NCBI RefSeq assembly: GCF_014640535.1
Contig: NZ_BMHD01000001.1
Span: 1,552,214-1,616,213, forward strand
Source: Cnuibacter physcomitrellae
Lineage (GTDB): Bacteria; Actinomycetota; Actinomycetes; Actinomycetales; Microbacteriaceae
DNA length: 64,000 bases
Direction of reading: 5' to 3'
The translations under genes were made by a program, and so were the position numbers. The notes below the pieces were generated by a model. That model was not told the DNA's origin, made no database searches, and saw only the letters and a program-made list of their open reading frames with translations. Below, piece by piece: positions 1 through 8,918 of the stretch (position 1 is its first letter; every line of letters begins with the position of its first letter).

Positions 1-30
1 CGGCACCAACTCCCCCACAAAGGTGCAGGA

Positions 31-253
31 ACTGAGCACTCGAGAAATGGCCGGGTTACCCCGCGCACCGCACGCACCCCATCGGGCAGCGAGTGCTCAG
101 TAAAAGCACCAGCTCCCCGGGAAGGTGCAGAAAGTGAGCGCTCAAGAAATCTCCGGGGCATTTGAGCGCCGCGCGTACGCCGCGGGGGCATCGAACGCTC
201 AGTAATGGCGCCACCTCCCCCGCGAAGGCGTGGAAAGTGAGCACTCGAGGAAT
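31..253. repeat. Cluster of short inverted repeats (family A)
   Basis: The first 349 bases hold no convincing gene. They contain a perfect 12-bp inverted repeat, ACTGAGCACTCG at 31-42 and CGAGTGCTCAGT at 90-101. Around it are two more diverged copies of the same block: a short A/G-rich run (as in GAAGGTGCAGAAAGTGAG) followed by GAGCRCTC at about 121-144 and 225-247, with CGAACGCTCAGT at 192-203. A fourth weak copy starts at 301. The 12-mer CGAGTGCTCAGT returns at 59342, so this is a dispersed element. It lies downstream of the stop codon of the flavin oxidase gene. Confidence 0.75.
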
Positions 254-349
254 CGCGCGGTCAGCTGGCGCGCCGCGTTTCTCGCGCGAAGGCTCGGGAG
301 GTGAGCACCCGAGCGCAGGGCGCAGAGCGCAGGGCGCAGGGCGGGGCGG

Positions 350-1720
350 TCACGGGGAGGGGGCGAAGGGGAAGAGGCCCGCGGGGTCGTAGTCGGCGCG
401 GATGGCGGCGAGCCGCTCGCGGGTGTCCGCCGGCCACGACGCCTCGAACGTGCCCGGCACGCCGAAGCCGCCGGCCCAGTTCGGCGTGGTGACCGCCGAG
501 ACCCACGGCGCGAGCGCGGCGGTGAGGCCGTCGGCCACGGACGGCAGCACGGCGTCGAAGAGTGCGGGATCCGGCGCCCCGATGAGCACCAGGGCGTACC
601 CGGCACCGCGGCCGCCCACGGCGCTTCCGCCCGGGACGTCGCGCTCGGTCGCACCCCCGACGCGCCGCACCTCGCACGCCATGATGGGCGTGTGCGTCCC
701 AGGCCCGATGGCTCCGAGCAGCGTGTCGACGAAGGCGCCGTCGACGCGGTCGAGCATCATGCCCCTGTCCCACGAGGGGCCGGGATCGGCGGGATCGCTG
801 TGGATCTCGGCGACGTCGGCGGGGCTCATGACCCGCACTCCGTCGAGATACACAGGAGCGGCCGACCTGATGGGCTCGAACAGCCGCTCGCCCTCGGCGG
901 CATCTCCGATGAACGCGTACCGCACGGCGAGCAGCGTCTTGCCGCGCATCGGCTCGGGGACGGCCTCGATCGGCGGGAAGCTCGCGAGCGCCACCGCCGT
1001 GGTGACCGTCTCGGGCAGGTCGCTGCTCCAGTCGGCCCAGCGCTTGTACACGGCCTCGATGTGCGGGGCGTCGAACAGGACCGAACCCGCGTAGAGCGTC
1101 GTGAGCGGCACGAGTTCGACCGTCATCTCGGTCACCACGCCGAAGCCGCCCTTGCCGCCGCGGAGCGCCCAGAACAGGTCGGCGTTCTCGAACTCGTTCG
1201 CGACGACGACCTGGCCCTCGCCGGACACCACGCGGAAGCCCCTGGCCCAGTCGGAGGAGAACCCGAACGTCCGGGCGAGGGGCCCGAGGCCGCCGCCCAG
1301 CGTGTAGCCGATCGCGCCGACGGTCGCGGACGATCCGGTGATGGGCGCGAGCCCGTGCAGTGCCGCGGCCTCGATCACCTCGCCCCACCGGGTGCCGCCG
1401 CGGAGGACGGCGATCCGCGCATCCGGGTCGATCGAGACGCCGTGGAAGCGACGCAGGGAGACGAGCACGCCGTCGACGATCGGCGTCGGCGACCCGTGCC
1501 CGGTGGACACCGTGCGCACGGCGAGGTCGTTCTCGAGCGCGAACCTGACCGCGGCGACGACGTCGCCCTCCGACTCGGCCGCGACCAGCACCTCGGGATT
1601 ATGAGCGGGGAAGGTGTTGAAGGCCCCGATCTCGGCGGGGATGCCGGGGTCGCCCTGGAACAGGACCGGCCCGGTGACGGCAGCGGTGAGCGCCTCGACG
1701 GCGGCAGGAGCGAGTGCCAT
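350..1720 (-). CDS. FAD-dependent oxidase, berberine-bridge type
   Basis: A 456-residue flavoprotein of the FAD_binding_4 plus BBE family (6-hydroxynicotine oxidase / berberine bridge type), which oxidises small alcohols, sugars or amines and usually passes electrons to O2. The PCMH FAD fold covers about residues 40-200. The motif TGHGSPTP carries His75, the position of the histidyl-FAD bond in this family, and YTLGGGLG is the glycine-rich turn. The Cys that makes the second flavin bond in bicovalent members is not seen (TGSSATVGAIG), so a single covalent link is expected. The C-terminal BBE segment ends with YDPAGLFPF. The ATG at 1720 is chosen because family similarity starts there and a TACCGT hexamer lies exactly 6 nt upstream, as for a leaderless mRNA. 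Substrate unknown. Confidence 0.85.
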   Translation of the reverse strand: MALAPAAVEALTAAVTGPVLFQGDPGIPAEIGAFNTFPAHNPEVLVAAESEGDVVAAVRFALENDLAVRTVSTGHGSPTPIVDGVLVSLRRFHGVSIDPDARIAVLRGGTRWGEVIEAAALHGLAPITGSSATVGAIGYTLGGGLGPLARTFGFSSDWARGFRVVSGEGQVVVANEFENADLFWALRGGKGGFGVVTEMTVELVPLTTLYAGSVLFDAPHIEAVYKRWADWSSDLPETVTTAVALASFPPIEAVPEPMRGKTLLAVRYAFIGDAAEGERLFEPIRSAAPVYLDGVRVMSPADVAEIHSDPADPGPSWDRGMMLDRVDGAFVDTLLGAIGPGTHTPIMACEVRRVGGATERDVPGGSAVGGRGAGYALVLIGAPDPALFDAVLPSVADGLTAALAPWVSAVTTPNWAGGFGVPGTFEASWPADTRERLAAIRADYDPAGLFPFAPSP

Positions 1721-1726
1721 GCACGA

Positions 1727-1732
1727 ACGGTA
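1727..1732 (-). promoter_or_regulatory. Likely leaderless -10 box (TACCGT)
   Basis: TACCGT on the minus strand ends 6 nt before the ATG at 1720. The same TANNNT-N6/7-start layout occurs at several other genes in the window. Confidence 0.45.
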
Positions 1733-1758
1733 GCGAACGCGGCCGACGCGGCGACAGC

Positions 1759-1835
1759 CCCCGAACGCACCCCACCGCGACAGCACGGCCCGAACCCAGG
1801 GACAGCCACGCACACCCGAACGCGCCCCCACCGCG
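1759..1835. repeat. Short direct repeat between genes
   Basis: The string CCCGAACGCACCCCACCGCGA at 1760-1780 recurs as a near copy (one extra C, A to G) at about 1814-1835. ACAGCC precedes both. It lies between the flavin oxidase start and the fprA stop. No function is evident. Confidence 0.6.
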
Positions 1836-1856
1836 AGGGCGCGACCGACGCTGGGA

Positions 1857-3209
1857 TCAGGCCTTGGAGATCTCCACCATCTCGTCGCGCGGGACGACCT
1901 TGATGCGCGTGCGCCCCTCGGCCTCGCCGAGCGCGAGCTCGTGCTGGTCGAGGCGGTGCCATCCCTCGATGTCGGTCCAGACCACTCCGCGCGAGCGCAG
2001 CAGCTCCTCGATCGACTCCTCCTCCGGGGAGGCCGGGGTCCACCAGTTGGCCTGGTCGCGCTTGAGGTGCTCGAGGGTCTCCATCGCATCCGACTTGGTG
2101 TGGCCGATGAGGCCGACGGGGCCGCGCTTGATCCAGCCGGTGGCATAGACCCCGGGGATGATCTCGTTGTGCTCGTCGAGCACCTGACCCTCGTGGTTCG
2201 GGATGACGCCGTGCCGGTCGTCGAACGGGATGCCGTCCAGCGGCGACCCGAAGTAGCCGACCGCCCGGTAGATGGCCTGGATCGGGATCTCCCGGATCTC
2301 GCCCGTGCCGCGGACGCCGCCCGCGCCGTCGGGCTCGGTGCGCTCGTAGCGGATCGCGCCGACCCGCCCGGTGCCGTCGTCCACGACCTCGAGCGGCTTG
2401 GCGTAGAAGTGCAGGTGCAGGCGGCGGGACGCCGACCCGACCTCGCGCTCCCGCCACTGGTTCAGCACCTTGTTGATGACGAACACCTGCTTGTTCGTCT
2501 CGATCGCGGCCTTCGACGCCTCGTCGAGGTCGAAGTCCTCGTCGTAGACGACCATATCGACGTCGGGCACCTCGCCGAGCTCGCGCAGTTCGAGCGGGGT
2601 GAACTTCACCTGCGCGGGACCCCGGCGACCGAACACGTGCACGTCGGTGACCGGCGAGGCCTTCAGGATCTCGTAGACGTTCGCCGGGATCTCGGTGGGC
2701 AGCAGGTCGTCGGCGTGCTTGGCCAGGATGCGGGAGACGTCGAGCGCGACGTTGCCGTTGCCGATCACCGCGACGGACTCGGCCTCGAGCGGCCAGGTGC
2801 GCGGCACATCAGGATGACCGTCGAACCAGCTCACGAAGTCGGCGGCGCCGTAGGAGCCGGCGAGGTCGATGCCGGGGATCTCGAGGTCGGCGTCGCGGAT
2901 GGCGCCGGTGGCGAAGATGACGGCGTTGTAGTGCTTCTTGAGGTCGTCGAGCGTGATGTCGACGCCGTAGCGCACGTTGCCGAAGAAGCGGATGACGCCG
3001 GAGTCGAGCACCTCGCGGAGGGCGGTGATGATGCCCTTGATGCGCGGGTGGTCGGGCGCGACGCCGTATCGCACGAGGCCGTACGGCGCGGGGAGCTGCT
3101 CGAACAGGTCGATCGAGATGTCGAAGTGGCGCTCGGCCTTCTGGAGCAGGTCGGCGGCGTAGATGCCCGCGGGGCCGGCGCCCACGATGGCCAGACGGAG
3201 CTTGGTCAT
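1857..3209 (-). CDS. fprA: Ferredoxin/adrenodoxin-type NADP+ reductase (FprA-like)
   Basis: A 450-residue flavoprotein like mycobacterial FprA and mitochondrial adrenodoxin reductase (family size about 450). It moves electrons between NADPH and ferredoxin in the cytoplasm. The N-terminal FAD motif is VGAGPAGIYAA (from about residue 8), followed by PYGLVRYGVAPDH, which is typical of this family. The NADP-binding motif IGNGNVALDVSRIL lies near residue 155, and GWIKRGPVGLIGHTK near the C terminus closes the FAD site. The ATG at 3209 has AAGGA about 8 nt upstream. Upstream in-frame codons run through a hairpin and are not protein-like. It lies downstream of the menaquinone genes, behind a probable terminator, so it is likely a separate transcript. 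Confidence 0.92.
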   Translation of the reverse strand: MTKLRLAIVGAGPAGIYAADLLQKAERHFDISIDLFEQLPAPYGLVRYGVAPDHPRIKGIITALREVLDSGVIRFFGNVRYGVDITLDDLKKHYNAVIFATGAIRDADLEIPGIDLAGSYGAADFVSWFDGHPDVPRTWPLEAESVAVIGNGNVALDVSRILAKHADDLLPTEIPANVYEILKASPVTDVHVFGRRGPAQVKFTPLELRELGEVPDVDMVVYDEDFDLDEASKAAIETNKQVFVINKVLNQWREREVGSASRRLHLHFYAKPLEVVDDGTGRVGAIRYERTEPDGAGGVRGTGEIREIPIQAIYRAVGYFGSPLDGIPFDDRHGVIPNHEGQVLDEHNEIIPGVYATGWIKRGPVGLIGHTKSDAMETLEHLKRDQANWWTPASPEEESIEELLRSRGVVWTDIEGWHRLDQHELALGEAEGRTRIKVVPRDEMVEISKA

Positions 3210-3242
3210 GGCTGTTCCTTGTTCGGTCGGGTCGGTCGGAGA

Positions 3243-3283
3243 GGATGTCCGCTCGCCTGGCCTGGGCCGGCATGCGGACATCC
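3243..3283 (-). terminator. Hairpin after the polyprenyl synthase gene
   Basis: A perfect 10-bp stem, GGATGTCCGC (3243-3252) with GCGGACATCC (3274-3283). The loop itself can pair (GGCC/GGCC). It starts 6 bp past the polyprenyl synthase stop and precedes fprA. No U tract, as is usual for actinobacterial terminators. Confidence 0.6.
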
Positions 3284-3288
3284 GGGAT

Positions 3289-4347
3289 TCAGGAGGTGCG
3301 CTCCACCACGGTGTCGGCGAAGCGGATGAGGGTCTTCTTCACCGTGCCGTCAGGCAGCGGCGCGAGAGCGGCGGTCGCCTCGGCGGCCCACCGGCGCGCC
3401 TCGGCCACGGTGCGCTGCGTGACCTCGTGCTCACGCAGCGCGGTGATCGCCGCATCCGCGGTCGCGGCGTCGGCGGACTCGAGGGCCTCCGGCGTCAGCC
3501 TCTCGAGGAGGGCGGCCGCCTCGGCGTCGGTGACCGCGGCCTCGCGCAGGTAGAGCACGGGAAGGGTCGCGACACCGGCACGGATGTCGGTCCCGGCGAG
3601 CTTGCCCGTCTCCTCGGAGTGGGGCGAGAGGTCGAGCACGTCATCGACGAGCTGGAAGGCGACGCCGACCTTCTCGCCGAACACGCGCACCGGCTCCTCG
3701 TACGCCGAGGGCGCGTTGGAGAAGATGAGGCCGAGCTGACCGGCCGCGGCGATGAGCGAGCCCGTCTTGTCGGAGAGCACCTGGATGTAGTGCTCGATCG
3801 GATCGATGTCGGGACCGGGACCGATGGTCTCGTTGAGCTGACCGAGGCAGAGCCGTTCGAACGTGTCGGCCTGCAGCCGGATGGCGCGCTCGCCGAGCTG
3901 CGCGAGCAGCTGCGAGGCGCGGGCGAAGAGGAGGTCGCCGGTGAGGATCGCGACGGAGTTGCCCCAGACGTTCTGCGCCGACGGCACACCTCGGCGCTGG
4001 TCGGCGTCGTCCATGACGTCGTCGTGGTACAGCGAGGCGAGGTGGGTGAGCTCGATGGACGCCGCCGCGGTCTGCACGTCGGGGGTGATCCCGTCGCCCA
4101 GCTGGGCGACGAGGAACGCCAGCACCGGGCGGACGCGCTTGCCGCCCGCCTCGAGCAGGTAGCGGGCCACCACGTCGACCAGGCCCGCGGCGAAGCGGGA
4201 CTCGACGGAGAGGCGCTCTTCCAGCGCGTCGATCGCGTCCTCGATGAGGGCTGCGGTACGGCGGTCCTCACCGGTGGAGAAGAGGCGATCGGCCAGCGAC
4301 AGCGACGCAGAGCGGCGGCCGACCGCCCTCTTGAGGCTGGAAGTCAC
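3289..4347 (-). CDS. Polyprenyl diphosphate synthase (menaquinone side chain)
   Basis: A 352-residue trans-isoprenyl diphosphate synthase. It elongates farnesyl- or geranylgeranyl-PP with isopentenyl-PP to the long chain of menaquinone. The first Asp-rich motif DDVMDD starts at residue 109 and is followed by the RRG substrate loop; the second, DDVLD, lies at 235-239. GGKRVRP at about 68 binds IPP. The start is a GTG at 4347 (M-TSSLKRAVG), 10 bp after the menG stop, so the two genes are probably one transcript. Adjacent menG and divergent menF support a menaquinone role over carotenoid synthesis. Chain length (hepta- to nonaprenyl) cannot be read from the sequence with certainty. Confidence 0.9.
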   Translation of the reverse strand: MTSSLKRAVGRRSASLSLADRLFSTGEDRRTAALIEDAIDALEERLSVESRFAAGLVDVVARYLLEAGGKRVRPVLAFLVAQLGDGITPDVQTAAASIELTHLASLYHDDVMDDADQRRGVPSAQNVWGNSVAILTGDLLFARASQLLAQLGERAIRLQADTFERLCLGQLNETIGPGPDIDPIEHYIQVLSDKTGSLIAAAGQLGLIFSNAPSAYEEPVRVFGEKVGVAFQLVDDVLDLSPHSEETGKLAGTDIRAGVATLPVLYLREAAVTDAEAAALLERLTPEALESADAATADAAITALREHEVTQRTVAEARRWAAEATAALAPLPDGTVKKTLIRFADTVVERTS

Positions 4348-4357
4348 GGTGTCGAGC

Positions 4358-5098
4358 CTACTTCGTCGTCGCGGAGAGCGGCGTCGAGGCCGGCACCAGG
4401 GGCTTGACGCCACGGTGCAGGGCCACGATGCCGGCCGTGAGGTTGCGGTACGCGACGTCTGTGTAGCCGGCCGACCGCATCCACGACGCGAGGGTGGGCT
4501 GGTCGGGCCAGGCCTCGATCGAGTCGCCGAGGTAGTCGTACGCCGCGTCGTTCGACGAGGCGAGCTTCGCCAGCGCCGGCATCACGCGCTTGAGATAGAA
4601 GGAGTAGCCGCCGCGCACCAGACCGAGCGGCGGGGTGCTGAACTCGCAGATCACGAGTCGACCGCCGGGCTTGGTGACACGGAAGAACTCGCCGAGCGCG
4701 ACCCGAGGGTCGGAGACGTTGCGGAGCCCGAACGAGATGGTGACGGCGTCGAACTCGTCGTCGCCGAACGGCAGCGCCATGGCGTCGGCGACCACGAACT
4801 CGATCCCCGGGTTGTCGGCCTGACGGCTGCGGCCCACCTCGATCATGCCCGGCGAGAAGTCGGCCGCCACGACATGGGCGCCGCTCGCCGCGATCGACGC
4901 GCTCGAGGTGCCCGTTCCGGCGGCGATGTCGAGGATGCGCTCCCCGGGCCTCGGTGCGATGGCTCGCGTGGTGGCGATCCGCCACAGCGTCGCGTTGCCC
5001 ACCGAGAGGACGGTGTTGGTGCGGTCGTACTTGGCAGCGACCTTGTCGAACATGGCAGACACCTGCTCGGGGCGCTTGGTGAGGTCTGCCTTCGTCAC
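4358..5098 (-). CDS. menG: Demethylmenaquinone methyltransferase
   Basis: A 246-residue SAM-dependent methyltransferase of the UbiE/MenG family, which makes the last ring methylation of menaquinone. The N terminus (KRPEQVSAMFDKVAAKYD) and the SAM motif ILDIAAGTGTSS are characteristic. VTISFGLRNVSDP and CEFSTPP are further UbiE signatures. The start is a GTG at 5098. The purine-rich GGAGG ends only one base before it, which is too close for a normal ribosome site. No better in-frame start exists without losing conserved residues, so initiation may be unusual or leaderless. The gene is followed after 10 bp by the polyprenyl synthase and lies divergent from menF. Confidence 0.93.
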   Translation of the reverse strand: MTKADLTKRPEQVSAMFDKVAAKYDRTNTVLSVGNATLWRIATTRAIAPRPGERILDIAAGTGTSSASIAASGAHVVAADFSPGMIEVGRSRQADNPGIEFVVADAMALPFGDDEFDAVTISFGLRNVSDPRVALGEFFRVTKPGGRLVICEFSTPPLGLVRGGYSFYLKRVMPALAKLASSNDAAYDYLGDSIEAWPDQPTLASWMRSAGYTDVAYRNLTAGIVALHRGVKPLVPASTPLSATTK

Positions 5099-5150
5099 AC
5101 CTCCAGTCTAGGAGGATCCGCCTGGGAGCCGGGCCCCTGCGGGGAAGGCG

Positions 5151-5156
5151 TAGGCT
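5151..5156 (+). promoter_or_regulatory. Likely leaderless -10 box of menF (TAGGCT)
   Basis: TAGGCT ends immediately before a GTG at 5157 and 6 nt before an in-frame GTG at 5163. The 6-nt spacing seen at other genes favours 5163 as the real start. Confidence 0.45.
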
Positions 5157-5162
5157 GTGCCG

Positions 5163-6410
5163 GTGCCTGCAACGCCCTCTCCCGTGACGCAGCTGCGCGT
5201 CGAGACCACCCGGGTCGACGACCCGAAGTACCTCCTCAAGTTCACCGACGAGTCCTCGCCGTTGATCTGGGTGCGCAAGGCCCACGGGATGGCGGGCATC
5301 GGCGAGGCCGTGCGGTTGACCTTCTCCGGGCCCGATCGGATGTCCGAGGCCTGCGAGGCCTGGCGGGCGATCGTGTCCGCGGCGACCGTCTCCGACCCCG
5401 TCCAGGCGCCGGGCTCGGGACTGATCGCGTTCGGCACGTTCGCCTTCGACGACTCGTCGACCGCCGAGAGCGTGCTCATCGTGCCCCGCACCATCGTCGG
5501 ACGCCGCGGCGACGTGTCCTGGGTGACGCGCATCCGGGTCGAGGGCGACGCGACGCCCGCACCGGAGCCCGAGCTGCGGCGCCTCGGCGAGGAGTACCGC
5601 CTGACCCTGCTCCCCGGCGAGGTCTCGCCCGACGACTACCGTGCGATGGTCGAGGCCGCCGTCGGCCGCATCGCCGCCGGCGAGCTCAGCAAGGTCGTGC
5701 TGGCGCGCGACCTCCGCGGGCACCTGCCCGCCGGGTCGGACCTGCGGCGCGTGCTGTACGACCTCGCCCTCGGCTACCCCGACTGCTGGACGTACGCCAT
5801 CGACGGGTTCCTCGGCTCGAGCCCCGAGACGCTCGTCCGGGTCGACCACGGCACGGTGAGCGCGCGCGTGCTCGCGGGCACCACGGCCCGGGGTGCGGAT
5901 GCGGTGAGCGATCAGGAGCGCGCGGTCGCCCTGGCGACCAGCGCCAAGGATCTCGACGAGCACGGCTTCGCGGTGCGCAGCGTCCTCACCGCCCTCGAGC
6001 CGCACAGTCGCGGCCTGGCCACCAGCGAGGTCCCCTTCACCCTCAAGCTGCCGAACCTGTGGCACCTCGCGAGCGACGTGATCGGCACCCTGAGCGACGG
6101 GTCCACCTCGCTCGACCTCATCGCGGCCCTGCACCCGACGGCCGCCGTGGCCGGCACCCCGACCGCCGACGCGCTCGCCCTCATCCGCGAGCTGGAGCCC
6201 TTCGACCGCGGCCGCTACGCCGGGCCGGTGGGCTGGGTCGGCGCCGACGGCGACGGCGAATGGGCCGTCGCGCTGCGCAGCGCCCAGGTGGATGCGGCGG
6301 GCGACATCACCGCGTACGCCGGCTGCGGCATCGTGGCCGAGTCGGTGCCCGAGCGCGAGTACCTCGAGACGAAGATGAAGTTCCGCCCCATCGTCGAGGC
6401 CTTCGCGTAG
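5163..6410 (+). CDS. menF: Isochorismate synthase
   Basis: A 415-residue chorismate-binding enzyme that converts chorismate to isochorismate, the first step toward menaquinone (it can also feed siderophores). The C-terminal half carries the family signatures HPTAAVAGTP, GCGIVAESVPEREYLETK and the Lys in SKVVLARD. Size and layout fit MenF/DhbC rather than anthranilate synthase, and no glutamine amidotransferase partner is nearby. The divergent neighbour menG supports the menaquinone assignment. Two GTG codons (5157 and 5163) are possible starts; the second has a TAGGCT box at leaderless distance. The gene converges on the transglutaminase-like gene across a long palindrome. Confidence 0.92.
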   Translation: MPATPSPVTQLRVETTRVDDPKYLLKFTDESSPLIWVRKAHGMAGIGEAVRLTFSGPDRMSEACEAWRAIVSAATVSDPVQAPGSGLIAFGTFAFDDSSTAESVLIVPRTIVGRRGDVSWVTRIRVEGDATPAPEPELRRLGEEYRLTLLPGEVSPDDYRAMVEAAVGRIAAGELSKVVLARDLRGHLPAGSDLRRVLYDLALGYPDCWTYAIDGFLGSSPETLVRVDHGTVSARVLAGTTARGADAVSDQERAVALATSAKDLDEHGFAVRSVLTALEPHSRGLATSEVPFTLKLPNLWHLASDVIGTLSDGSTSLDLIAALHPTAAVAGTPTADALALIRELEPFDRGRYAGPVGWVGADGDGEWAVALRSAQVDAAGDITAYAGCGIVAESVPEREYLETKMKFRPIVEAFA

Positions 6411-6423
6411 GCGTTCTCCCTCG

Positions 6424-6492
6424 GGTTTCGCTGCCTCTGTGACCTTTCGCTGGGCCAGTGGGCCCGCGCAAGGTCAAAGAGGCAGCGAAACC
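6424..6492. repeat. Long intergenic palindrome (type with 19-nt spaced word)
   Basis: Arms 6424-6446 and 6470-6492 are 23 bp with one mismatch. The word TTTCGCTG occurs twice in the left arm and loop edge, at 6426 and 6445, exactly 19 nt apart. The loop contains a further GGGCC/GGCCC hairpin. It sits between the convergent menF and transglutaminase-like stop codons, so it may end transcription in both directions. Confidence 0.85.
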
Positions 6493-6507
6493 GGATCCGG
6501 AGCGCGC

Positions 6508-8793
6508 CTACGGGGTGGCGTAGGTCGGGATGAGGGAGTCGACCATCCAGCTCGAGTCCTCGGCGCGGGCGGCGCTGTCGGTGAAGCCCGAGTCGGGGAT
6601 CATCAGGTACTGGGTCGGGTCGCCGCCGTCGTTCCAGGTGGGGTCGACCGCGAGCCACTGGCCGTCGACGAACACCTTGTTCCACGCGTGGGGCCCGCCG
6701 GAGAAGACGTCGCCGCTGACCACGATGGTCTGGACGCCCGCGGCGTTGGCCAGCGCGTTGAACGCGTAGGCGTAGCTCGCACACACCCCGATCCCCTGCA
6801 GCATGGTGCCGGTGGCGTTCCAGGCGTTCTCGTGTCCGGCCGGGATGCCGCTGTAGGACACGTCGAGGAGCGAGTCGAACGCCGCGTAGTCGTACTCAGC
6901 GTTGTCGACCAGCCAGCCGTTGAGCGCGGTGACCTTCTCGCGATCGCTCATGCCGTCCGAGACGACGCTCCCGACCACCTCGTCGACCCTCTGCTTGAGG
7001 TTCGCCTGCATCGTCTGGACCTCCTCCGTGGGGAGGGCGTAGGTGACGAGCATCGTGTCGCCGCCGTCCCGGAGGCTGTAGTTGCTGATGTTGAAGGCGT
7101 ACGGGTTCTGCTCGCGCGCCTCCTCGAGCGCGTCGTACGGATCCGGGGCCCCGGGAGCGTCGACGTAGGCCGAGATGTCGATCAGCGCGGTCTGCGCGAT
7201 CAGGTGCGCGGCGAGGAAGCGGACGAAGTCCGAGCTGCCGAAGACCGGATAGGCGACCTGCGGGGTCTCCGAGACAGGCTCCTCATCGGGCACCTCCGGA
7301 GCGACGAACTCGTCGAATCGCGGCATGCCCGTCGGAGGAGCGGCGGCCAGGGCGGCCGCGTTGAACTGGGCGATGGCGGCGGCGGGATCCGGCATGGATC
7401 GCTTGGTGATCGGGATCCACTCGCCGAGTTGCGTGTTGCGCCCACGGAGCGGCACGATCCAGCGGTCACCGTAGTCGAGGATGACCGACTCGTCGATGTA
7501 GGCGACGGTGGATCGGGTCCGCCCGTCGACGGAGGTGAACGGGAGGACCTTCTGCACGTTCTCGATGCCCTCGATGTAGCCGCTGGCGCCCCAGTTCTTC
7601 AGCGCGGTGGCGGTGTGGAACGCCACCTCTCGAGGCAACCAGCCCGCCACCTCCTCCATGTCGTAGGCGGGGAAGGACGAGTACCGCTGGCCGTCGGTCG
7701 CGATGACGCCGATGTCGTAGCCCAGGGTCGACGCCGCGATCTCCTCCTCCGACTCGGGCTGCTCGTAGCCGCCGGTGATCTCGTCCTCGGTGATGCCGCG
7801 GTAGCTGTAGGAGTCGAGACCGACGTTCTGCGCGGAGACGAAGGGCGCTTCCTTCACCTCGTAGTCCTCGATGGCGCCGGCCGACGACCATTCGGTGCCC
7901 TCGACCCTGTCGAGGATCTCCCACGACCCGTTGCCGTCGTCCGTCACCTCGTGCGTGACGACGAGATACCGCTCCGCCCCGTCCACCGGCGCCCAGGTGA
8001 GGCTGATGGTGCCGTCCTCCGCCGCCTTCCCGAACGTGACGTCGGGCGACTCGAGCGAGGGCTGGACCGTGAACTCCGTGACGAGCGGCTTCGCCCGTTC
8101 GGTGCCGTCCTTCTCGGCGCGGCTCACCAGGTAGTACTTGTCGTGCATGCCCCAGCTGCTCAGGGGGTCGCCCTCTTCGGCGATGGGGCCCGGGTTCTCG
8201 CCGAACGCCTCCCCCATCTCGTCACCCGAGATCGTCACCTCGTCGCCCGGGTCGAGCTGGAAGACGGAGAACTCGGCCTTCTTGGTCAGCGCGGGGTCGT
8301 AGTACACCTCGAACGCCCAGTCGTTCGCACCCCTGGACGAGTCGGGGTCCGGCGCGTGCGCGGCATCGATCGCGTCGAGGTCGTAGTCGACGTCGATCTC
8401 GAACTGGTGGTTCCGCTCGAGGGCGAGCATCGGGTCGGTGTAGTCGTAGAGCGCGGACTTGTCGCTGTAGATCGTCTGCTGCTCACCCGTGAAGGCGGGG
8501 ACCACGACGAAGCCGACCACGAGGGCGATGACGGCCGCCATCGCGACGCCGCCGGAGACCAGTCCGATCATCAGGCCGCGGCGCTTGCGTCGCGGAGGCG
8601 TCGGAGCGCCCGGCCCCGAGGGTGCGCTCGCTGGGGACGCGCTCACCGCGGGGGCTGCCGCCGGGACGGCCGTCGCGGCGTCGGCGGAGTGGACGTGCGA
8701 CGTCCACTGCGACCCGTCCCAGTACCGCTGTCCCCGTGCGTCCCACGGATCCTGATACCACCCTGCGGGAGTTCCCCCCGTAGTACCCGACAC
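6508..8793 (-). CDS. DUF2510 - membrane helix - transglutaminase-like protein
   Basis: A 761-residue protein with an unusual order. DUF2510 (WYQDPWDARGQRYWDG) lies at about 11-30, then a Pro/Ala-rich linker with an RRKRRG stop-transfer, one membrane helix at about 72-100, and a large part expected outside the cell. A fibronectin-III-like stretch (ISLTWAPVDGAERYLVV) is near the middle. The C terminus is a transglutaminase/papain-like core: Cys671 in GVCASYAYAF, His702 in GGPHAWNKV and Asp717 in AVDPTWND form the expected triad. Such domains act as peptidases or crosslinkers, often on cell-surface substrates. The GTG at 8793 has GGGGAGG about 8 nt upstream. The domain calls are by eye; substrate and role are unknown. 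Confidence 0.8.
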   Translation of the reverse strand: MSGTTGGTPAGWYQDPWDARGQRYWDGSQWTSHVHSADAATAVPAAAPAVSASPASAPSGPGAPTPPRRKRRGLMIGLVSGGVAMAAVIALVVGFVVVPAFTGEQQTIYSDKSALYDYTDPMLALERNHQFEIDVDYDLDAIDAAHAPDPDSSRGANDWAFEVYYDPALTKKAEFSVFQLDPGDEVTISGDEMGEAFGENPGPIAEEGDPLSSWGMHDKYYLVSRAEKDGTERAKPLVTEFTVQPSLESPDVTFGKAAEDGTISLTWAPVDGAERYLVVTHEVTDDGNGSWEILDRVEGTEWSSAGAIEDYEVKEAPFVSAQNVGLDSYSYRGITEDEITGGYEQPESEEEIAASTLGYDIGVIATDGQRYSSFPAYDMEEVAGWLPREVAFHTATALKNWGASGYIEGIENVQKVLPFTSVDGRTRSTVAYIDESVILDYGDRWIVPLRGRNTQLGEWIPITKRSMPDPAAAIAQFNAAALAAAPPTGMPRFDEFVAPEVPDEEPVSETPQVAYPVFGSSDFVRFLAAHLIAQTALIDISAYVDAPGAPDPYDALEEAREQNPYAFNISNYSLRDGGDTMLVTYALPTEEVQTMQANLKQRVDEVVGSVVSDGMSDREKVTALNGWLVDNAEYDYAAFDSLLDVSYSGIPAGHENAWNATGTMLQGIGVCASYAYAFNALANAAGVQTIVVSGDVFSGGPHAWNKVFVDGQWLAVDPTWNDGGDPTQYLMIPDSGFTDSAARAEDSSWMVDSLIPTYATP

Positions 8794-8918
8794 GACCGAT
8801 CCTCCCCTTCCCCCGAAAGGCCTCGTTGCTTGCTTCTCCCCTCGATCCTGCCCTGCTTCTCAGCCGTCGCCAAGTCGAGCGGCGGCGGTCCATGCCGCCG
8901 ACGGCATGGGACAGGCCG

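Noticed and set aside
1-349. CRISPR-like or coding content in the repeat cluster
   Set aside because: Repeat units are few, diverged and internally palindromic, spacers also resemble each other, and no cas gene is present. No frame gives a protein-like sequence.
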